In this document: positions 1 through 7,935 of the stretch, in pieces
How positions within the stretch are numbered: the first letter of the stretch is position 1
Layout of the letters: each line of letters begins with the position of its first letter
Source: JABCPO02 sp963513115
GTDB taxonomy: Bacteria; Bacillota; Clostridia; TANB77; CAG-508
Direction of reading: 5' to 3'
Assembly (NCBI GenBank): GCA_963513115.1
Contig: CAUPPN010000005.1
Location: 1-18,958 of the forward strand
DNA length: 18,958 bases
The notes under the pieces: model-generated
Told to the model about the DNA's origin: nothing
Databases searched by the model: none
What the model saw: the letters and a program-made list of their open reading frames with translations, nothing else
Position numbers and translations under genes: made by a program

Positions 1-2
1 TT

Positions 3-248
3 TTGGAAAAATCAAAAATTGAAAATATTTTTTCAATAGGATCTTTATACTTTTTGGGAACAGCAATTTCTGGACTTGTATTTTTAATTTTAATGAATAT
101 GGCAGGCGCCTTGCCAGAAGGTTTTGGTATAAAATTAATGTTTGTAAGCCTAGTTCTTCCAACTGCTGGAATAAATATTATTGTGGGATTATTTTTCGAC
201 AAGCTAATGAGTACTTATAATAAAAATTTTGTAAGAAGTATAGCTTAA
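3..248 (+). CDS. C-terminal part of a small membrane protein, cut by window edge
   Basis: The frame is open from the left edge and ends with TAA at 246-248. The first possible start (TTG at position 3) has no visible ribosome site, so this is probably the 3' part of a longer gene. The 81 visible residues hold two hydrophobic helices, about residues 12-32 and 43-65, separated by a short loop containing GALPEGFG, and end in a short basic tail. This looks like the last two membrane spans of a transporter or other integral membrane protein. I do not recognise the family. A terminator follows at 290-338. Isoleucine and leucine codon choice resembles the symporter downstream rather than the genes after 2250. 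Confidence 0.5.
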   Translation: MEKSKIENIFSIGSLYFLGTAISGLVFLILMNMAGALPEGFGIKLMFVSLVLPTAGINIIVGLFFDKLMSTYNKNFVRSIA

Positions 249-289
249 TAATGAATTTATATAGTCTAAAAGAGAATAAATAAAGAAGA

Positions 290-338
290 GACTGTTGTAA
301 AATTATGCTTATTAATAGTTTTGCAACAGCCTTTTTTT
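290..338 (+). terminator. Rho-independent terminator after the partial membrane gene
   Basis: An 11-bp stem (CTGTTGTAAAA at 292-302 with TTTTGCAACAG at 319-329, one G-U pair) is followed by a run of seven T at 332-338. It lies about 40 bases after the stop of the partial gene and ends transcription before the symporter gene. Confidence 0.8.
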
Positions 339-402
339 ATTGGATAAAAAATTTTTTCATAAAAAAAATATAAATTACTATTTTATTTTTCGAAAATTAG
401 TT

Positions 403-408
403 TATAAT
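403..408 (+). promoter_or_regulatory. Possible -10 box for the symporter gene
   Basis: TATAAT at 403-408 lies 42 bases before the chosen ATG at 451. No convincing -35 box is found 16-18 bases upstream, where the sequence is only T-rich. This is a tentative promoter for a gene that sits alone between two terminators. Confidence 0.35.
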
Positions 409-450
409 ATTAAGAATGAGCTTATATTAATTAGAAAGAAGGTTTGTCCT

Positions 451-1860
451 ATGGATAAAATTATAAAATTAAATTCTGAATTAAGCGACTTTTTATGGGG
501 CTATCCTATGATTGTCGTTTTACTTTTTGGAGGGATTGTTTTAATTTTCAAATCTGATTTTTGGGTTTTTAAGAATTTTTCTTATATTTTCAAAAATACT
601 TTTGGAAGACTTGTTAAGGACTCAAAATCTGATGAAAATTCTATTTCTCCTTTTGAGGCAGTTTCGACTGCCCTTGCTGGAACTATTGGAGCTGGAAATA
701 TTGTAGGAGTTGCAACTGCAATTGGATTTGGTGGCCCTGGTGCAATTTTTTGGATGTGGCTTGCAAGTTTCATTTGTATGACAACAAAAATGGTTGAAGT
801 TACCATGGCAGTTGCTACAAGAGTTTCAGATGATGATGGAAAATATATTGGCGGTCCAATGTATTATATTGAAAAGGGAGCTGGTTCAAAAATTTTGGCG
901 AAAATTTTTTCTTTTTTCGCTTTTATTGCAATTATTGGAACTGGAGCTTTGGTTCAATCAAATTCTATTTCTGAATCTTTAAATGCTATGACAGGTTTAA
1001 ATCTTCATATTGGTGGAATTTTGATTGTGATTTTTATGCTTTTAGTTGTTGTTGGAGGAATTAAAAGAATCGGAGCTTTTGCATCAAGAATTGTTCCTAT
1101 TATGTCAGTTTTTTATATAATTGGTTGTATTTTGATTCTTATTTTTCAAATTGAAAATTTGATTCCAGCCTTTAAAGAAATTATTTTTAGAGCTTTTAGC
1201 ACAAAATCTATTGCTGGAGGTGCGGCTGGATCTGGAATTTTGATGTCAATAAGGTGGGGACTTGCAAGAGGAATTTTTTCTAATGAAGCAGGTCTTGGTA
1301 CGGCACCAATGGCTCATGCAACAAGCCACACCGACCATCCAGTTAGGCAAGGAATGTGGGGAGCAATAGAAGTTTTTATTTCTTCAATGATTATTTGTAC
1401 AATGACGGCACTTGTAATTATTACAAGTGGAATGTATGAAGTAGAAGGACTTGAAGGAGCTGCTCTTACAGCTGCATCTTTTTCAAAATCACTTTTTTTG
1501 GGAAAATATATAGTTTCTCTAGCCCTTGTTTTATTTGCCTTCACTACGGCAGTTTCTTGGTGTTATTATGGACAAAGATGTGTAAAATATTTGACAGGCT
1601 CAACAAAGGCTTCTGAAATTTTTAAATATGCTTATATTGCTTTTTGTTATATAGGATCAATTGGTGGACTTAAATTTGCTTGGTCAGTTGCAGACACAGC
1701 CAATGCACTTATGGTTATTCCAAATATTATTGCCCTTATAATAATGAGTAAAACATTTAGAAAGATTTTAAATGATTTTGACAAGTACAAAAATTCAGAA
1801 AAAAAAGGAAATTACGCTTGGACTTATGATAACAAGTGGGAAAAATATTTTGAAAAATAA
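451..1860 (+). CDS. Sodium:alanine/glycine symporter (AGCS family)
   Basis: This is a polytopic inner-membrane transporter of 469 residues, the usual AGCS length, that takes up alanine or glycine with Na+ or H+. The family signature is clear. The N-terminal block contains the ALAGTIGAGNIVGVATAI segment with GGPGAIFWMW just after it. Next comes the KYIGGPMYYIEKG motif, and later GLARGIFSNEAGLGTAPMAH, all highly conserved in AlsT/DagA/AgcS proteins. About ten or eleven hydrophobic segments are seen. I chose the ATG at 451 because AGAAAGAAGG lies just before it and the protein then begins MDKIIKLNSELSDFLWGYP, the normal start for the family. The open frame back to 340 gives a basic 37-residue extension that runs through a terminator and promoter region. 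The gene is monocistronic. Its ATT-rich isoleucine usage differs from the T4SS and murD regions. Substrate (alanine versus glycine) cannot be told from sequence. Confidence 0.93.
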   Translation: MDKIIKLNSELSDFLWGYPMIVVLLFGGIVLIFKSDFWVFKNFSYIFKNTFGRLVKDSKSDENSISPFEAVSTALAGTIGAGNIVGVATAIGFGGPGAIFWMWLASFICMTTKMVEVTMAVATRVSDDDGKYIGGPMYYIEKGAGSKILAKIFSFFAFIAIIGTGALVQSNSISESLNAMTGLNLHIGGILIVIFMLLVVVGGIKRIGAFASRIVPIMSVFYIIGCILILIFQIENLIPAFKEIIFRAFSTKSIAGGAAGSGILMSIRWGLARGIFSNEAGLGTAPMAHATSHTDHPVRQGMWGAIEVFISSMIICTMTALVIITSGMYEVEGLEGAALTAASFSKSLFLGKYIVSLALVLFAFTTAVSWCYYGQRCVKYLTGSTKASEIFKYAYIAFCYIGSIGGLKFAWSVADTANALMVIPNIIALIIMSKTFRKILNDFDKYKNSEKKGNYAWTYDNKWEKYFEK

Positions 1861-1874
1861 ATTTTGATTAAAAA

Positions 1875-1911
1875 AAAAAGACTTTTGCAAAAAAAATGCA
1901 AAAGTCTTTTT
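1875..1911. terminator. Bidirectional terminator between convergent symporter and DUF1858 genes
   Basis: A perfect 10-bp stem (GACTTTTGCA at 1880-1889, TGCAAAAGTC at 1897-1906, seven-A loop) is flanked by A-tract and T-tract pairs that lengthen it to about 15 bp. A run of U would follow the stem on both strands. The outer T-tract overlaps the stop codon of the - strand gene (1910-1912), so the same hairpin ends both convergent transcripts. Confidence 0.88.
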
Positions 1912-2125
1912 ATTTATTTAATTTTTCAAGCAAGAAATCTGGATCAATTCCATGAACCATACAGGCTTCATCTAAAGTTTCATATAAAGATGAAGGACAA
2001 GCAATACAACCCATTCCAATTGAAAGGAAAATATTTATTGATTCTGGTTTTGCTTGAATAATATCACCGATTAACATATCATGTGTAATTTCTACTTTAT
2101 CTTTTTTTCTATCTACTAAAGCCAT
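1910..2125 (-). CDS. DUF1858-family small CxxC protein, separate start nested in the large T4SS frame
   Basis: This 71-residue protein matches the DUF1858 family (related to the TIGR03980 prismane-associated redox domain). Family members are usually free-standing cytoplasmic proteins of 60-75 residues, of unknown function, with a CxxC pair. Here the core reads GMGCIACPSS, with Cys40 and Cys43, followed by the typical ETLDEACMVHGID helix with Cys55. The domain spans about residues 11-68. The start at 2125 is strongly supported: AAGGAGGG at 2130-2137 lies four bases before the ATG, the best ribosome site in the neighbourhood. The same frame is also open upstream through the whole T4SS fusion ORF, so the domain could be made both alone and as a fusion tail. 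I think the free protein is the ancestral form. Codon use (ATT-dominated isoleucine) matches the symporter, not the T4SS genes. It ends in the shared terminator. Confidence 0.8.
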   Translation of the reverse strand: MALVDRKKDKVEITHDMLIGDIIQAKPESINIFLSIGMGCIACPSSLYETLDEACMVHGIDPDFLLEKLNK

Positions 2126-5074
2126 AAAACCCTCCTTATTTCTAAATCCTATTTTCTTTTCTAAGAACTCGTAATTCATATCTAAGCGGATTTTTCCCAT
2201 ATCTTTTACCGTTTTAGATTTTGCCATTTTTAGTAATTCATCTGTTGCCATAGTTACTTTGCTTTGCATTTGACTATATATTATTCCATTTTGCTTATAT
2301 GTTGTAGTTCTTGCAGGTATAATTACTCCATTTATCTTTTTAGTTGGAATTATTTTTCCACTTAATCCTTTTTGATTCATTTTCATATGTGCAAGTTTTA
2401 CATCTGCAGCTAACATTAACTTATTAATGGTATTAAAATAACCATTTTCTTTTTTGTTTTTAGCCCTTTTTCTAACTAAATCTTGAAGATTTTTTGTTTG
2501 TTGTAAGAAGAATACAGCTTTTGCTCCAATAAATCCATTTGTCATGATTATTGGTACATACACTAATCCTCCAATCATACTTGCAGCAAACATTGCTGAG
2601 CTTTTAAGTGTTCTTTTTAATTCTTCTATATCATTTTTAGATGCAATAAAAGAGTGTGTAAAATTTGTAATTGTATCTTTTGTTATATTGTTTCTAACTC
2701 TTTTAACTTTACCTGTTCTTGGATCATATACTTTAGTATACATTGAAAGTCTTTTCTTACCCGGGGCTATTTCATCAATTTTTTGTCCTTGCATAAATTG
2801 TTGCCAGTTACCTTGTAGTTTTTCCATCATACCTTTTTTAGTAGTATTAAGATATAATCTTCCGCTATTATCTTCAGATAACAATCCAGCTTGTTTTAAT
2901 TTAGCTATCTCAATTGGTGTAAGTTCACTTGAATCAATATAATCTACAACTCCGCTTTCACCTAAATTTTGACTTAATTGATCAGCCATCTGAGCATTTA
3001 TTGCTATATTTTCTAATTCGTTTCCGTTAATATTTCCATTTTCATTTTCTAATTCTGCATTATTTGGTTTATTTTCAGTAAGTGACCTATATTCTTTTAA
3101 GAATTCTCTTATTCTTCTTGAGCTATTATATCCTAGTGTTACGGCAACATCAGAGCCAAATAACCCCATTTTTACTAATTGATTACTTTCTAAAAGTCCA
3201 TTATTTTTTCTGTTCTTTCTAAATTGCTTATATAATATTCCACTAGTTACTCCTGTTGCAAGCTCTGCAGGGTCACTATAGTCTAAAGTATTTCCTAATA
3301 TACTTCTTCCAGGTGTGCTAATATTAAATATTCCTCTTAATACTCCTGAGAATTTTAACATATAATTCATGATAATTATTGCAAGAATTAGTCCTGTTAA
3401 TGTATCTCCTACATTAAATGCAATTGACATGAATATCAAATATAATAGTGCATGTATTGTTTGTATAAACACTAGGTATGTTAGCTCTTTTACCCAGTTA
3501 ACTCTTAAATCTGTCTTGCCTTTTAATACTTCTTGAAGCACTGAGTATGCCGGTAAAATAACTCCTGCAAGTGATATAACAAGTATTTGAACAAGTCTTT
3601 TTGTGTATATAAAAGCAAATCTGATTGAAAACCAAATCAAAACTCCATACATTACAAGTGCTGTAAGACCAACTACAGGTCTTACATCATATGCTCTTGT
3701 TCTAACCATAGTATAGATATTTCCTATTCCAGTTCCATCTTTATATGCGTTTTCTAATACTGATACAAAGTATGCATTTAGTTTTAGTATAAATAATGTA
3801 AATAGTGCTGTAAGCATAGTAAAAGCTATACCTCTTATCCATACAAAAAGTATTTCCTTATAATTTGCTTTTTCTCCTGGTAATGTTGAAAGTATTGCCT
3901 TTATTAATACTACAAGTCCTACTATAAATAGAAGGGCTACTGCAAATAGCATTGTTATATAATAAGCTGTAGCATAAGATGCTCTTATGATTCCTACTGG
4001 TGATTCTTTATATTTTTTCTCATCAAAAGTTTCATCATCTTTACTTTTTTCATCATCTTCAGCATCATCGTTATTTTCTTTTGCTTCTTTATCATTTTTA
4101 TCATTCTTTTTTAAATCTTCTTTTTTATAACCTGTTCCTGTTCTTCCTTGTATATTTTTTATTGCATCTGAAGGTTTTATAAAAAAGTCTGCATTTAACG
4201 CTTCAATTCTTCCAAATATAATATTGTCTATTGTTAGAGCGCTGTCCGAGTTTACACTTGCTGTAAATCCTTCATCTTTGTTTTCATTTGCATTAGTTCC
4301 AAGCAATGATTCAAAGATATTTGTTACCCCTATTTCTACTAATGTTACTAATCCTATAAATGGTAATCTAATTCCAAGTAAAATTAAATTTAATATCCTA
4401 CCTAAAAACTCCATGAATTTATGTAGAATTAATCCTAATCCTCCACCTGATGCTTTTATCTCAGATTTAGGAACTCCATCATAATAGAACTTAGATTTAG
4501 TATTTACTGCTCCATAGTTTATCTCGTCTACTGGATTCTTTTTTATACTTGAACTATTTCCTTTGAAATTTGGTGATCCTTTTATCCTATATACTTTTTC
4601 CCAAGTTTGACCACTACTATATCCTGAATTTACTCCAGGCATATGTGCTCCAAAAGAATATCCTCCACCTGCATAAAATTCCATATGTCCTGATTTCCAA
4701 AGTATATCCCATGGTTGAAGATCATTTACCGATACTTCCTCGAATCTATTATCTGATGCTGTAGTACGTGTAGACATACCATTTGGTTCTGTTCCTAAAT
4801 ATTTTGCAGTCATTCTATCTACAAATGAAGAGCAATCATAATGTGTTGTCATTCTTAAATGACTATCCTGACTGTATGGTTTTCCAGCTTCACCTAAAAC
4901 ATAGTCTACCCATTCTTGAGGCATAGATCCTGCTCCACCTTTTTCACCAGGTCCATTTTCTACAGTAAATGCAAAAGCAGGTACACTTAAACTAGAAAGA
5001 ATTATTGTAATTAATATTATAATTACTATAGTTTTTTTACTTATTTGCTTTATATTTTCATAAATCTTATCCAC
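1910..5074 (-). CDS. Secreted NlpC/P60 hydrolase - VirB6-like channel protein of a T4SS, in frame with DUF1858
   Basis: This 1,054-codon ORF has several parts. Residues 1-36 form a signal/anchor ending VPAFA. Residues 50-165 form an NlpC/P60-type peptidase, with candidate triad Cys81 (HYDCSSF), His130 (KSGHMEF) and His144 (FGAH). A hydrophobic segment at about 222-255 is followed by an acidic/lysine-rich linker (318-357). About five or six VirB6/TrbL-like membrane spans lie at about 368-575. A long soluble C-terminal region (585-983) holds one hydrophobic stretch near 828-858. The DUF1858 module is at 984-1054. The likely role is local peptidoglycan cutting on the outside joined to the inner-membrane channel. 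The start is GTG at 5074, with AGGAGG at 5082-5087. A 125-base purine-rich gap separates it from the upstream gene, without a clear terminator or promoter. The last 70-100 residues are doubtful: codon use changes near 2150-2250 and DUF1858 has its own start at 2125, so the true T4SS protein may end elsewhere. Confidence 0.82.
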   Translation of the reverse strand: MDKIYENIKQISKKTIVIIILITIILSSLSVPAFAFTVENGPGEKGGAGSMPQEWVDYVLGEAGKPYSQDSHLRMTTHYDCSSFVDRMTAKYLGTEPNGMSTRTTASDNRFEEVSVNDLQPWDILWKSGHMEFYAGGGYSFGAHMPGVNSGYSSGQTWEKVYRIKGSPNFKGNSSSIKKNPVDEINYGAVNTKSKFYYDGVPKSEIKASGGGLGLILHKFMEFLGRILNLILLGIRLPFIGLVTLVEIGVTNIFESLLGTNANENKDEGFTASVNSDSALTIDNIIFGRIEALNADFFIKPSDAIKNIQGRTGTGYKKEDLKKNDKNDKEAKENNDDAEDDEKSKDDETFDEKKYKESPVGIIRASYATAYYITMLFAVALLFIVGLVVLIKAILSTLPGEKANYKEILFVWIRGIAFTMLTALFTLFILKLNAYFVSVLENAYKDGTGIGNIYTMVRTRAYDVRPVVGLTALVMYGVLIWFSIRFAFIYTKRLVQILVISLAGVILPAYSVLQEVLKGKTDLRVNWVKELTYLVFIQTIHALLYLIFMSIAFNVGDTLTGLILAIIIMNYMLKFSGVLRGIFNISTPGRSILGNTLDYSDPAELATGVTSGILYKQFRKNRKNNGLLESNQLVKMGLFGSDVAVTLGYNSSRRIREFLKEYRSLTENKPNNAELENENGNINGNELENIAINAQMADQLSQNLGESGVVDYIDSSELTPIEIAKLKQAGLLSEDNSGRLYLNTTKKGMMEKLQGNWQQFMQGQKIDEIAPGKKRLSMYTKVYDPRTGKVKRVRNNITKDTITNFTHSFIASKNDIEELKRTLKSSAMFAASMIGGLVYVPIIMTNGFIGAKAVFFLQQTKNLQDLVRKRAKNKKENGYFNTINKLMLAADVKLAHMKMNQKGLSGKIIPTKKINGVIIPARTTTYKQNGIIYSQMQSKVTMATDELLKMAKSKTVKDMGKIRLDMNYEFLEKKIGFRNKEGFMALVDRKKDKVEITHDMLIGDIIQAKPESINIFLSIGMGCIACPSSLYETLDEACMVHGIDPDFLLEKLNK
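2142..2213 (-). other. Possible out-of-frame gene remnant ending just before the DUF1858 ribosome site
   Basis: In the frame two bases off the large T4SS ORF, 23 sense codons run from 2213 to 2145 and end with TAG at 2142-2144. An in-frame TAA follows at 2136-2138, overlapping the AAGGAGGG site. The peptide contains YGKNPLRYELRVLRKEN, plausible as the basic C-terminus of a real protein, and a stop just before the next gene's ribosome site is the normal operon arrangement. Codons such as CTT, GTT and CCG fit the left-hand gene style. The frame is closed upstream by TAA at 2214-2216, so if it is a gene end, the rest has been lost at a join near there. The protein family is not recognised and chance cannot be ruled out over 23 codons. 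Confidence 0.3.
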
Positions 5075-5199
5075 AATAATTCCTCCTTTTGTGTATTACA
5101 TCTTTTCTTTTTCTGCAATTGTATTTAATTTTTTCTCATTTTCATTTTTTGTTTTTTAACTTTTACATTTAAAATCAAAAATTATATTTCTTTTATTTG

Positions 5200-6459
5200 T
5201 TAATAATTTAATATTTGTCCATTATTATATACAATTTCACCTTTTATAACATTTTCTATGCTACTAATATTTCCTTGTATTTTTGTAAGCAATATTCTTT
5301 CTTTTGTCTTTGGATCTAATTTGTATATTCCATTATTTGAAATCCCATAATATATATAGTGATCATTTAAGTATATTGCATCAGCTGATGCAGAGTCATT
5401 TAAATTATATGGTTCGATGCTTTTATCTTCTAATGGTAAAACTACACAATTTGTATATTTTACAGATTGTCCTCCTACTTTGCTTGCTGATACAGTAAAA
5501 TATTTATCATCTTGGTTCAATGGTGTGTCATATAATATATTTTTCTTAGAAAATATATTTCTAGCTTCTTTTCTTACTAAATTGTCATCAATAATATTTA
5601 TTATATTATTGTTATTTGTTTTATCTATTAAATTATAATATTCATTTTTACTTTCATTATTATTATATATATTTATTCCTTTTTTCCCTGGATAATCACC
5701 GCCTGCAACTAGTATTTCAAATCCTAAAGTTGGGTAACTTAAATTTAAAAAATCAGAATTGTATTCATATGTGCTATATGACTTATATTTATCTGTTATC
5801 ATTGGAACATATTTTGCAAAATTCCTTGTAATTGAAAGTTCTTTTACTATTTCAATTAAGTTTTTTTGATCTTTAACTATTTTAGGAAATAGTATAGCTT
5901 CTTTTTGAGCATATCCAAATGTTATATAATAATTTTCTGTTTCTATAGTAATAGCTTCTCCACCATTTTTTTCTATATTTCTTTTTCCAAGTTTCATTAT
6001 TATATCGTCATAACTATCTGTAGTTCTTATTCCATTTATTATTTCATCTTGATAATTTTGTGTAAAAACTAAATATACAATATTACCAAAAGATTTTTTA
6101 AATCTTATACCTTTTCCTTGATATACTTCTTCATCCAAAAATTTCGCATTAGGTTCTCCTAAAATATTTGTTATATCATAGCCAGGGTCTTTTCCTATAT
6201 TTTTAACTATTATACTATTTTCAACTATATTATTTTCTTTAATTATTTTACCTAAATAATAATTTTTATCTTCTCTTATTTCATTATTTTCTGTTGATGA
6301 TGGTGGTGTAGAGTATTCTGGAGTTGCTTTCTCAGATTCTTTTTTACTTTTTAAAAGGTATGGACTTAAAAATATAATTATTAATAGAACAATTGCTATG
6401 ATTAATATTATTGTATTTCTTTGTTTTTCTTCTATTTTGCTTATTCTATTATTTTTCAT
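5200..6459 (-). CDS. Unrecognised membrane-anchored extracytoplasmic protein in the T4SS operon
   Basis: I do not recognise a family for this 419-residue protein. A basic N-terminus is followed by one strong membrane helix at about 16-36, then a Ser/Thr/Pro/Glu-rich linker (about 43-62). The rest, about 350 residues, is hydrophilic, Asn/Ile/Tyr-rich and has no further membrane span, so it should face the outside (N-in, C-out). The last 70 residues carry short repeating strands (DAIYLNDHYIYYG, then GIYKLDPKTKERIL, then GEIVYNN) resembling blades of a beta-propeller. There is no lipobox cysteine. ATG at 6459 has AGGAGG at 6465-6470, within 20 bases of the upstream stop, so it belongs to the operon. 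Its position between two VirB6-like genes suggests a structural or cell-surface part of the T4SS. A bitopic VirB8/TcpC-like place is possible by architecture only. Confidence 0.8.
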   Translation of the reverse strand: MKNNRISKIEEKQRNTIILIIAIVLLIIIFLSPYLLKSKKESEKATPEYSTPPSSTENNEIREDKNYYLGKIIKENNIVENSIIVKNIGKDPGYDITNILGEPNAKFLDEEVYQGKGIRFKKSFGNIVYLVFTQNYQDEIINGIRTTDSYDDIIMKLGKRNIEKNGGEAITIETENYYITFGYAQKEAILFPKIVKDQKNLIEIVKELSITRNFAKYVPMITDKYKSYSTYEYNSDFLNLSYPTLGFEILVAGGDYPGKKGINIYNNNESKNEYYNLIDKTNNNNIINIIDDNLVRKEARNIFSKKNILYDTPLNQDDKYFTVSASKVGGQSVKYTNCVVLPLEDKSIEPYNLNDSASADAIYLNDHYIYYGISNNGIYKLDPKTKERILLTKIQGNISSIENVIKGEIVYNNGQILNY

Positions 6460-6478
6460 TTTATCCTCCTTTTTATCT

Positions 6479-7873
6479 TTACATTAAATTGTTTATGAAA
6501 CCTATGTTTGTTTCTGTACTTGATCTTACAGTTGTTAAGTCTCTTACTCCAAATATTGCTTTTACACTTTTTTCAATACGTCCATATAGCGTTAATATAA
6601 TAAGACCTGTTATTGGTTGTAAGTTTACAATTGATGATAATAGTATCATAAATACTATATACATCATTGCATAAATTACACCTAGTAATAGTAGTGATGT
6701 AACTTTATCTAATGCATATGTTGTTGCGATTACTGGTGAAATTAAAACTAAAAATCCTAATGTATAAAACCTATTTATATATAGAAATAAAAATCTAATT
6801 TGTATTAATACTAACCAATAGTATGAAATTATACATAATACATATTTTATTCCATACCTTCCAACAGAATTAGAAGGTGAAAGTGCATTTATATATATTT
6901 TATTTTCAAAATTCATTGCTCCATTTTTAATAAGTGTAAGTCTAATATTACTTAATATACCTATGAAAAGATCAGATATATACATTGCTGCAGCTAGTGC
7001 AAATGGTAATAATAACATTATTACCATACTTTTTATTAGGTTAGTCATTAGTTGTTTTGATTTATCTAAACTTTTTGAGCCCATTTCTGTAACAGACTGA
7101 TATATTAGATATATTGTAGCCATTATAAATAGTATAAGTGAAATAGAAAGTGCAAACATTCTTACTACTGCATACCACTTTGCTACACCCTTTTTATATG
7201 CATCATTTGTTTTTACAGTTGCATCTTCTGCATTGTTTTTTGATGTTCTAAACACATTTGTATCTAATATTTTTATATCATTAAAAAATAATTTATCTAC
7301 TGTAAATAAGTTATATACGGGTAAATTAATTTTATCTAAAAAAGTTTCATTTTCTTTTTGAATCTTAGATGGCATTTTTGATTTTCCAGTTTCATATGCT
7401 TCTTGAAGATCCTTATTTGGTTCTACTAAATAAAGAGAACTCATAATTGCAGTTCCTGCTAAGAATATTGGTGCAGATTTTAAAAGATATCCTGATAAGA
7501 ATATTCCAGCTGTTTTGCTTAAAAATCCCGGGTCTTCTCCTCTAACTTCTTTAGATGCTTCTTCAAATCTTGAATCCCCATTGCCCATAATATCATTTAC
7601 TTGTTCTCTATTTGGCAATGTATTATCATCCGGCTTATAAAGAGGATTATCTCTATTATCTACTTGTGCTTTTTCATCTTGATTTTTTCTTATTTTTTCG
7701 TAATCTTCTTTATCTTTTAATTCTTTTTGTTCTGCATTAGTAGTTTCTTCAGGATTTACAGTAGCCAATTTAATTTCTCTTACTTTAGCATAGCTATAGC
7801 CAGAAAATATTAAATTAAATATCATTACAATCAATAATATAGTAGCTATTTTTTTTGCTATGCTTTTTTTCAT
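6479..7873 (-). CDS. VirB6/TrbL-like polytopic T4SS membrane protein with signal peptide
   Basis: This 464-residue integral membrane protein begins with a clear signal peptide (basic MKKSIAKK, hydrophobic core 10-27, likely cleavage after YSYA at 29). A charged, mostly extracytoplasmic region follows (30-115), then a hydrophobic pair at about 116-150. The main membrane domain has spans near 236-260, 280-306, 341-365, 370-388 and 392-430. The arrangement of a long N-terminal outside domain followed by five or six helices is that of VirB6/TrbL-type channel components, and its place downstream of virB4 fits. No enzymatic motif is seen. It is the second VirB6-like protein in the operon, but it lacks the NlpC/P60 domain of the other. 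The start at 7873 has only a weak ribosome site (AGGAAGGG just upstream). The gene is 62 bases after the VirB4 gene, in the same operon. Confidence 0.75.
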   Translation of the reverse strand: MKKSIAKKIATILLIVMIFNLIFSGYSYAKVREIKLATVNPEETTNAEQKELKDKEDYEKIRKNQDEKAQVDNRDNPLYKPDDNTLPNREQVNDIMGNGDSRFEEASKEVRGEDPGFLSKTAGIFLSGYLLKSAPIFLAGTAIMSSLYLVEPNKDLQEAYETGKSKMPSKIQKENETFLDKINLPVYNLFTVDKLFFNDIKILDTNVFRTSKNNAEDATVKTNDAYKKGVAKWYAVVRMFALSISLILFIMATIYLIYQSVTEMGSKSLDKSKQLMTNLIKSMVIMLLLPFALAAAMYISDLFIGILSNIRLTLIKNGAMNFENKIYINALSPSNSVGRYGIKYVLCIISYYWLVLIQIRFLFLYINRFYTLGFLVLISPVIATTYALDKVTSLLLLGVIYAMMYIVFMILLSSIVNLQPITGLIILTLYGRIEKSVKAIFGVRDLTTVRSSTETNIGFINNLM

Positions 7874-7935
7874 AATCCCTTCCTATTTTAGTTTTATTTT
7901 GTTTTTTTATTCTATTTTTTTATTTTAATTTTTAC

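Noticed and set aside
340..450. In-frame upstream ATG extending the symporter by 37 residues
   Set aside because: It lies directly after the terminator T-run, has no ribosome site and crosses the likely -10 box. ATG 451 has AGAAAGAAGG and gives the usual family N-terminus.
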